64,000 nt of DNA, taken from assembly GCA_963766295.1 (NCBI GenBank), contig CAVXYW010000002.1:186001-250000 (forward strand), given 5' to 3'. Every line of letters begins with the position of its first letter. Position 1 is the first letter of the stretch. The notes beneath the pieces were generated by a model that was given only the letters and a program-made list of their open reading frames with translations, was not told where the DNA came from and searched no databases. The translations under genes were made by a program, and so were the position numbers. Below are positions 58,560 to 64,000 of the stretch, in pieces. This stretch comes from JBBDRJ01 sp963766295. GTDB taxonomy: Bacteria; Actinomycetota; JAICYB01.

Positions 58560-59254
58560 GGTGGCTTTCCGTGGTCGGCAACAGTTCGTTCGGCGAGTTC
58601 TGAGAGCTCCATGGCTTCCTTGAATGTATCCATCCACTTCCAGAAGCCGTCGTGTTCGTACGCAAACAGCTCGCCGGCTTTCGCTAACGCGGGGCAGACG
58701 TCACGTTCGAGGTCTTCGCCCTCCCAATAGTCGAAGACCCTGGGATCCATGACGAAGAAACCAGCGTTGATCCAGTGTCCTTGTATGTGCGGCTTTTCCT
58801 GGAAGCTCAACACGCGACCGTCGTCCCCGAACGTCAACGTGCCGAACTGTGATGGCAGCGGCACAACGGTCACCGTCGCCGCGCCCCCGTGCGCGTCGTG
58901 GTGCGCGAGCTGACGAGCTATGTCTATGTTCCCGACCCCATCCCCGTACGTGACAAAGAATCGGTCGTCGAGATAGTCACGACATAGTCGGACGCGTTCG
59001 GCTTTGTTCGTTTCGAGACCCGTGTCCACGACTTTTACGTCCCACGAATCTGAGGTGTCGGATGCGAATTGCTCCACCAGCTCGACCTTGTATCCCGCGG
59101 CGAGGATGAACTCTTCGTAGCCCTGACTTGCGTAGATCTCCATGACGTGATGGAGGATCGGTCGGCCGGCAACGTCGAGCAATGGTTTCGGTAACTCGAG
59201 TGTGTGTGGATACGCACGGGTACCTCGTCCGCCGCACAGGATCAAAGTCTGCAT
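58547..59254 (-). CDS. Sugar-1-phosphate nucleotidyltransferase (RfbF-like)
   Basis: A 235-residue nucleotidyltransferase. The pyrophosphorylase signature is MQTLILCGGRGTRAYPHTLE, LPKPLLDVAGRPILHHVMEI, followed by EFILAAGYKVELVEQF, FVTYGDGVGNIDIARQL and HWINAGFFVMDPRVFDYWEG. The pattern is closest to glucose-1-phosphate cytidylyltransferase (RfbF), which makes CDP-glucose for deoxysugar synthesis. Other NDP-sugar synthases remain possible. It leads the reverse-strand set (nucleotidyltransferase, dehydratase, GT4), so an activated sugar is made, modified and transferred in sequence. Confidence 0.86.
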   Translation of the reverse strand: MQTLILCGGRGTRAYPHTLELPKPLLDVAGRPILHHVMEIYASQGYEEFILAAGYKVELVEQFASDTSDSWDVKVVDTGLETNKAERVRLCRDYLDDRFFVTYGDGVGNIDIARQLAHHDAHGGAATVTVVPLPSQFGTLTFGDDGRVLSFQEKPHIQGHWINAGFFVMDPRVFDYWEGEDLERDVCPALAKAGELFAYEHDGFWKWMDTFKEAMELSELAERTVADHGKPPWLL

Positions 59255-59310
59255 AACTTCAGGGTTGGCATGACTGCTGGACCTCCGGTCGAGCAGCTAG
59301 TCTCTCGAAT

Positions 59311-60099
59311 ATGGATAAGCGTACGTGGTATCACACCATCGAATTTCCCGATGGGACGATGACGCCGGGTTATTACGACACCCGCGAAGCACCCAAACAC
59401 GTGCCTTGGCCACCGTCACTCAGCGGAAGTCGCTGCCTGGATGTTGGAACCTTCGACGGCTTCTGGGCCTTCGAGATGGAACGTCGAGGAGCCCGAGAAG
59501 TCGTAGCACTGGATGTCGACGATCCGGACGCCCTTGATTGGCCATACGACTCCCGCCGGTCGGGGCCGGCTCAGATACGTGAATGGCGATCTGAGCGAGG
59601 GCCAGGATTCGAGCTGGCGGCTGGCGTCCTGAAGTCGAAAGTTGTCCGCGTCAACTGCTCCGTCTACGACCTCGATCCGGATATGCATGGGACCTTCGAT
59701 GTCGTGCTCTGCGGTGCGCTCCTGCTTCATCTCCGCGACCCGGTGCGAGCGCTCGAGGCGATGCGGGGAGTCTGTCGGGATTCGTTGATCCTCGTCGAGG
59801 CTCTGGACCCGACCTTGGAACTGTTTACTCCTCGTGTCCCTGCCGCACGATTCGTTACCGGGACGGAGCAACAATGGTGGCTGGTTAACAGCGCCGGCCT
59901 CGTTGAGCTTGCGCGCAAGGCCGGATTTCAGGTCGAGAGGATCGGGAAGAGATTCCTAATGCCGTTCGGAGTCGGCGGCTCGTACATGAGACCTCCGCGT
60001 TTGCACTCGCTCGCCGCACGCAACCCAACTGGTCGTGGCGCCCTGCATCGCGCAATGAGAGCAACACCGCGGCCGCCGATCGACTCCGATCAGACTTAG
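59311..60099 (+). CDS. CmoB-like (DUF1698-type) SAM-methyltransferase, paralogue 2
   Basis: A 262-residue paralogue of the protein at 47879. It shares WYHTIEF with TPGYYDTR, and the 20-residue SAM segment CLDVGTFDGFWAFEMERRGA is identical to that of paralogue 1. The downstream strand VVLCGALLLHLRDPVRALEA also matches. It starts directly at the signature (MDKRTWYHTIEF), lacking the longer N-terminus. The stop overlaps the convergent GT2 stop by 4 bases. Two copies in one glycan locus suggest two methylation positions or two acceptors. tRNA modification is unlikely by context but not excluded. Confidence 0.85.
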   Translation: MDKRTWYHTIEFPDGTMTPGYYDTREAPKHVPWPPSLSGSRCLDVGTFDGFWAFEMERRGAREVVALDVDDPDALDWPYDSRRSGPAQIREWRSERGPGFELAAGVLKSKVVRVNCSVYDLDPDMHGTFDVVLCGALLLHLRDPVRALEAMRGVCRDSLILVEALDPTLELFTPRVPAARFVTGTEQQWWLVNSAGLVELARKAGFQVERIGKRFLMPFGVGGSYMRPPRLHSLAARNPTGRGALHRAMRATPRPPIDSDQT

Positions 60100-61040
60100 T
60101 CGCGAGCCTTACGGCGGCCGGTCAACCGTGCCGCGACGAGATCTCGGGCGTACGACCGCCAGTGACGTGCTTGCGCGCGGTCCCGCTTTCCAATCGCGCT
60201 GGCCATGTGTACTCCGCTGCCCGCAAGGTTGAGGCCCCACCACGCGAGAGCCGCAGCACGGCCGTGCGTTCGACGATAGAAGACGATCTCGTTCAGGAAG
60301 TGCGTGCGGCGCCTCTTGTCTCCATACGCCTTTTCTCCGGAGACGTTTCCGACATGCCGAAAAACGGCACTGGGGTCGAACCAGATTTCCCAGCCCAGCG
60401 TGTGGGCGCGCCAGCACCATTCCAGGTCTTCGACGTACATGAAGAAGGTCTCATCGAATCCGCCGATGCGATCCAATGCACTGGTACGAAGAAGCAACGA
60501 CGCTGCCATCGCCCAGTCGACCTCTCGTTCTCGATCGTGCGCCCAGCTTCCTTCGAGCATCAGCGCGTCAGCCTTCTCCGGTGGAAGTCGTCCCCATCTG
60601 AAGGCGACGTTTGCGGCAACGGAGATGGACGGGAAGGGATGTGTTGAGTGCTGAAAGGTACCGTCCGCATTCTCGAGGCGTGGTGCGATCGCTGCGGCGC
60701 GCGGGTGGCGCTCCGCAGCTTTAATCATCCGCCCGATCGCGTCCGGCGCCGGCCAGGCATCCGGGTTCAAGATCAGGATCCAAGGGGCCGAGGACCTCGC
60801 GAAGATTGTGTTCATCCCTGCACCGAAGCCCAGGTTGCGGTCTCCAGCGTCGATCTCGGCTTCGGGAACCTTTTCCCGAATGGCTTCGACCGTTCCGTCC
60901 GATGACGCATTGTCGCGGACGAGAAGACGAATCCGACAACCCTGTTCCGAGTCGAGCAGGGCCCGTAAGGCGCCCGGAGTGACTTCGGCCGTGTTCCACG
61001 TAACGACGGCCACGTCGACATCAGGTCGCTTGTTCGTCAA
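60096..61040 (-). CDS. Glycosyltransferase family 2 (rhamnosyltransferase/WbbL-like)
   Basis: A 314-residue GT-A transferase: VDVAVVTWNTAEVTPGALRA, LLVRDNASSDGTVEAIRE, NLGFGAGMNTIFA, ILILNPDAWPAPDAIGRMIK and GGFDETFFMYVEDLEWCWRA (catalytic ED). The NPD metal motif and the FFMYVEDxxWCWR ending match WbbL/RfbN-type rhamnosyltransferases that build linker or side-chain sugars. A short hydrophobic C-terminal segment may attach it to the membrane. It diverges from the GT4 gene at 61108 and converges on the CmoB-like gene. Donor and acceptor are not known. Confidence 0.87.
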   Translation of the reverse strand: MTNKRPDVDVAVVTWNTAEVTPGALRALLDSEQGCRIRLLVRDNASSDGTVEAIREKVPEAEIDAGDRNLGFGAGMNTIFARSSAPWILILNPDAWPAPDAIGRMIKAAERHPRAAAIAPRLENADGTFQHSTHPFPSISVAANVAFRWGRLPPEKADALMLEGSWAHDREREVDWAMAASLLLRTSALDRIGGFDETFFMYVEDLEWCWRAHTLGWEIWFDPSAVFRHVGNVSGEKAYGDKRRRTHFLNEIVFYRRTHGRAAALAWWGLNLAGSGVHMASAIGKRDRAQARHWRSYARDLVAARLTGRRKARD

Positions 61041-61107
61041 GGTCCAAGATTGTAGCCACTCGTAAGTACGTCGACCCTTTCGGGCATCGTTTTCCTAACA
61101 TGTCCCG

Positions 61108-62220
61108 ATGGGGCTCCGGATAGCGCTTACGCATGCGCATTGCTGGCCCGAGGTTCGACGTGGCGGGGAGCGCTTCCTTCATGAACTTGCCTCGGCTCTC
61201 GCTCGTCGTGGTAACGACGTGACGATCATCGCGGGCGCGTCTCGTTGGTCGTTCGGACGAGAAGAAGACGTCCGGATCTTGAGGTTGAGGCGATCAGCTC
61301 GAAAGGGATCGCTCGGGGCGGAGCGAAGGTTCGGCTTGGAGGTTGTTCCATTTCTTGCCGGAGGCCGGTTCGATGTCGTTCACGCCCTGGGTCCGCGGGA
61401 TGCTGCCGGTGCGCTACTGGCAAAGAAGGTGACGCGGTTCAGGACGCTGTACACGTGCCTGGGCATTCCTGTGGCGGGATTCGAGGGTCGTCCTGACGCC
61501 GGTGCGCATAGTCGCGTCGTCGATGGCATCGACGTGTATGGGTGTCTTTCGAGATACGCAATGGAGTCTTTGCAGCGCGACTTCGGGCGCCAAGGTGCGC
61601 TGACGCCGGGCGGAGTACGACTCGATCGTTTCAGTCCTGCGGTACGTGACGAGGTTCCCACACTGCTGTACTCCGGGGCGCTGGATGTACCGAGGAAGGG
61701 AGTTCCCGTTCTGCTCGAGGCGATCGCGATCGTCGCGAAGACCGAGCCAAGCGTGAGGCTGTTGCTTTCGGGCAGCGGCGACGTGAGCAAAGTCTTGGCC
61801 GCGGCCCCGAAGGCGGCGCAGGAACGGACGGATTGGCTGGGGGTGGGGGAGCTCGAGGACCTCCCACGGCGTTACGCGTCTGCTTGGGCGACCGTTCTTC
61901 CTTCAACCGACGAGGCGTTTGGGCTGGTTGTGGTCGAATCGCTTGCGGCAGGGACGCCGATCGTCGTTTCCAACCGCGCCGCGCTTCCGGAGCTGGTCCA
62001 ACCCGGCATCGGTGCTGCGAGTCCGTACAAGGACCCGGTTGCGTTAGCCCAGGCTTGCTTGGAGGTGCTGGAGCTGGCGCGTGATCCGTCGACATCGGAG
62101 CGATGCCGTGCGGCCGCCGGCCGTTATGACTGGGACCGTGTCGTCGCACCTGAGATCGAAGCGCTATACCTCGGGTCTGAACGGGACAAGGCGTTCCAGG
62201 GTGACGAGCAGTTTTCTTGA
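61108..62220 (+). CDS. Glycosyltransferase family 4
   Basis: A 370-residue GT-B glycosyltransferase. The N-terminal domain has IALTHAHCWPEVRRGGERFL and the donor domain has LLYSGALDVPRKGVPVLLEA, LLLSGSGDVSKVLAAAPKAA, LPSTDEAFGLVVVESLAAGT (EX7E) and PIVVSNRAALPELVQPGIGA. It lacks a membrane segment, so it acts at the cytosolic face. It converges on the wzt gene with 6 bases between the stops. It is probably one of the chain-building enzymes for the glycan exported by Wzm/Wzt. Confidence 0.88.
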   Translation: MGLRIALTHAHCWPEVRRGGERFLHELASALARRGNDVTIIAGASRWSFGREEDVRILRLRRSARKGSLGAERRFGLEVVPFLAGGRFDVVHALGPRDAAGALLAKKVTRFRTLYTCLGIPVAGFEGRPDAGAHSRVVDGIDVYGCLSRYAMESLQRDFGRQGALTPGGVRLDRFSPAVRDEVPTLLYSGALDVPRKGVPVLLEAIAIVAKTEPSVRLLLSGSGDVSKVLAAAPKAAQERTDWLGVGELEDLPRRYASAWATVLPSTDEAFGLVVVESLAAGTPIVVSNRAALPELVQPGIGAASPYKDPVALAQACLEVLELARDPSTSERCRAAAGRYDWDRVVAPEIEALYLGSERDKAFQGDEQFS

Positions 62221-62226
62221 CGGTTC

Positions 62227-63561
62227 TTAGATCTTCGCTTCAGGCGTCAACGGCGAGGAGGTTTCGGCTTCTCGATCGAAGTCGATATCCCAATCCAACA
62301 TGGGTCGGACGACACCGGGCCAGTCAAACGTAATAGGACCTCGTACGCCTTCTCCCTTCGTTGAATCGGAGATGTTGAATGCGACCACGTCGGGCTCGAT
62401 CCAGTGTGTGGCCCGCGGTCTAATCGAGGCGAGGATCACTTCCACGGTTATCTGACCTTCGGCAAGGAAATGTCCTGGGATGGTGCACACAGTTCGCACG
62501 ATTCCCGGCCGTCTTTCCGATTCGTACCAGTCTTGGCGAACCATGTCCGTCGAAGCAAAAAGGACGACGCCTTCCTCATTGAAGAACTTCAGAGTGACAG
62601 TGGGGCCGAGTTGTCGTGCCGACGAGTACGACCAATACGTCACTTCGATCTTGATGGGTTGGGCGATGTCGATTTGATCGGACACGCCACCATCGCCGTC
62701 GATGACACGCACCGACCGTAGCTTCACGACGTCATCGCCGGGAGCTTCCTCGGGCGACCATTCTCGTGCTGCGGAAGTTCCGAGTCCGGACTCCAGATAG
62801 GTTCGTATTACGTCCGACGCATCTCCGTCTGCTATTACGCTGCCACGATTCAGCAGGATCACTCGAGGGCACAGTCGCACGATCGAAGCCATGCTGTGCG
62901 AGACGAAAACGACGGTTCCGCCCATCGAGCTCGCTTGCTCCATTCGCCCCATGCATTTGCGCTGGAACTCGAGATCGCCGACAGCAAGCACTTCGTCGAC
63001 GAGAAGTATCTCGGACTCGAGATGAGCTGCAACGGCGAACGCTAGGCGTACCTGCATGCCCGAGGAATATCGCTTGATGGGCGTATCAATGAATTGCTCG
63101 ACGTTGGCGAAATCGACGATTTCGTCAAACTTTCGGCGAATCTCGGCCCGACGCATACCGAGGATGGCTCCGTTGAGGTACACGTTTTCGCGACCGGTAA
63201 GTTCTGGATGAAACCCAGTTCCTACTTCGAGTAAAGAGTTGAGCGATCCGCGGACCCGAACCTCGCCCGCGGTCGGCTCTGTGATCCGCGAAAGAACCTT
63301 GAGCAGGGTCGTTTTCCCAGCCCCATTTCGTCCGATGAGACCTACGACCTCGCCTTGCTCCACATCGAAGGAAACATCGTTGAGGGCCCAGACATGTTCC
63401 TTCGTCTTGCGAACGCGCGAATTCTCCCGTCTTCGCAGGAACTGAGTCGCAGCTCTCGCCCCCTGTGCGACGGTGTCGCGGAGTGTGCCGTAGGGCTCTC
63501 GTTCGCCCAGGCGATAACGTTTGCCCAGCTGGTGAACGCTGACGACCGAGTTCGCGCTCAT
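62227..63561 (-). CDS. wzt: Polysaccharide ABC exporter ATPase with C-terminal binding domain (Wzt)
   Basis: A 444-residue ATPase. The nucleotide-binding domain (about 1-240) has Walker A GRNGAGKTTLLK, the Q-loop, signature YSSGMQVRLAFAVAAHL and Walker B ILLVDEVLAVGD, in the TagH/KpsT/Wzt lineage. The extra C-terminal domain (about 270-430; KIEVTYWSYSSARQLGPTVT, ILASIRPRATHWIEPDVVAF) is a Wzt_C beta-sandwich. In the E. coli O8/O9a systems this domain recognises the modified non-reducing end, such as a terminal methyl group, and licenses export. The eight methyltransferase domains nearby fit that logic. Its ATG overlaps the permease stop (TGATG). Confidence 0.93.
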   Translation of the reverse strand: MSANSVVSVHQLGKRYRLGEREPYGTLRDTVAQGARAATQFLRRRENSRVRKTKEHVWALNDVSFDVEQGEVVGLIGRNGAGKTTLLKVLSRITEPTAGEVRVRGSLNSLLEVGTGFHPELTGRENVYLNGAILGMRRAEIRRKFDEIVDFANVEQFIDTPIKRYSSGMQVRLAFAVAAHLESEILLVDEVLAVGDLEFQRKCMGRMEQASSMGGTVVFVSHSMASIVRLCPRVILLNRGSVIADGDASDVIRTYLESGLGTSAAREWSPEEAPGDDVVKLRSVRVIDGDGGVSDQIDIAQPIKIEVTYWSYSSARQLGPTVTLKFFNEEGVVLFASTDMVRQDWYESERRPGIVRTVCTIPGHFLAEGQITVEVILASIRPRATHWIEPDVVAFNISDSTKGEGVRGPITFDWPGVVRPMLDWDIDFDREAETSSPLTPEAKI

Positions 63562-64000
63562 CAGACCACGTCCGCGATCAGGCCCTCGGTGCGTCTAAAG
63601 AACCACGCGCCTGAGAGAAGGACAACTATCGCCGTCAGACTTGAAACCAGGAAGGTCAACCCCGGACGCTGTCCGCTTCCTGTCAATGCCCAGCGGTAAC
63701 CGTCGATCACGCTGGCCATCGGGTTCAGCAAGTAGAACGAACGCCAGGCGTCCGGAATCTGACTCGTGGGATAGATGACGGGTGAAACGAACAGGCCGAA
63801 CTGAAGCAGGAAAGGTACTGCGTATCGGACGTCGCGATACATGGCGTTAAGGGCGGAGGTCCAGAGGCTGACCCCTACTGCGGTTACCACAGACAGGCCA
63901 ATGAGTAATGGCAAGACGAGTAAGGCGGCGGTTGGCTCTATGCCGAAATAGAACATCAAAGCGATAAGCATGGTGAAAGCGATCGCATGGTCCATTAGGG
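63561..64000 (-). CDS. wzm: Polysaccharide ABC exporter permease (Wzm), partial
   Basis: The C-terminal 145 residues or so of an ABC-2-type membrane permease; the frame is open to the window end, so the N-terminus lies outside. Transmembrane segments include AIAFTMLIALMFYFGI, ALLVLPLLIGLSVVTAVGVS and FLVSSLTAIVVLLSGAWFF. The segment YRDVRYAVPFLLQFGLFVSP, then VIYPTSQIPDAW, is typical of Wzm/TagG/KpsM exporters. It is translationally coupled to wzt. Together they move a completed lipid-linked glycan across the membrane. Confidence 0.92.
   Translation of the reverse strand, partial: LMDHAIAFTMLIALMFYFGIEPTAALLVLPLLIGLSVVTAVGVSLWTSALNAMYRDVRYAVPFLLQFGLFVSPVIYPTSQIPDAWRSFYLLNPMASVIDGYRWALTGSGQRPGLTFLVSSLTAIVVLLSGAWFFRRTEGLIADVV

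Noticed and set aside
1..64000. CRISPR arrays, transposases, integrases, attachment sites or phage genes
   Set aside because: No regularly spaced repeats and no such proteins were found on either strand.

Overview
The window looks like a chromosomal segment of a high-GC Gram-positive bacterium of the phylum Actinomycetota, most likely an uncultured lineage. Evidence: two WhiB-type iron-sulfur regulators, F420-type oxidoreductases (a luciferase-like enzyme and a Ddn-like protein), an XRE regulator paired with an HbhA-like helical protein in the order known from mycobacteria (Rv0474-Rv0475), frequent GTG/TTG starts, and tight ATGA/GTGA gene overlaps. I see no phage genes, transposases, CRISPR arrays or origin. 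One tRNA (Glu, UUC) is present. No gene-free stretch exceeds 300 bases.

Region 1 (1-14 kb): a cell-wall carboxypeptidase fragment and a low-molecular-weight tyrosine phosphatase diverge from a MerR/cyclase/YHS fusion. A reverse-strand run follows (two alkaline-phosphatase-superfamily hydrolases, fumarase, aminopeptidase N). A forward operon encodes dihydrolipoamide dehydrogenase (E3), a lipoylated acyltransferase (E2) and the two lipoate enzymes LipB and LipA, so the lipoylated complex and its cofactor pathway are co-encoded. Region 2 (14-28 kb): acetyl-CoA synthetase, the XRE/HbhA-like pair, a PadR operon with phased repeats, a lone cyclic-nucleotide-binding domain, DegV, a subtilisin-like protease, a CAP protein, F420-type enzymes, an ACT protein, tRNA-Glu and a sigma/membrane-partner pair. 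Region 3 (28-44 kb): Lon and Hsp20 (protein quality control), 2-oxoacid:ferredoxin oxidoreductase KorAB (interrupted by four apparent +1 shifts), a SufR-like regulator, WhiB, a Nudix enzyme, a TPP-riboswitch-controlled CytX transporter, a VanW protein, a sugar epimerase, an ECF sigma/zinc anti-sigma/RseB-like triad and a second WhiB.

Region 4 (44-64 kb) is the accessory part: a surface-polysaccharide locus with five glycosyltransferase domains or proteins, a GT39-like membrane protein, a hexapeptide acyltransferase, a flavin oxidoreductase, a sugar nucleotidyltransferase with a sugar dehydratase/epimerase, and eight SAM-methyltransferase domains. It ends in a Wzt ATPase with a C-terminal substrate-binding domain and the Wzm permease (cut by the window end). 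Together these suggest an ABC-exported, heavily methylated glycan in which methylation may cap chains and license export through Wzt. That is the strongest candidate here for an undescribed system.

The E2/E3 pair, LipB/LipA, KorAB, fumarase and acetyl-CoA synthetase point to an active TCA cycle fed by acetate and 2-oxoacids. Assignments rest on reading motifs by eye; no database search was run.
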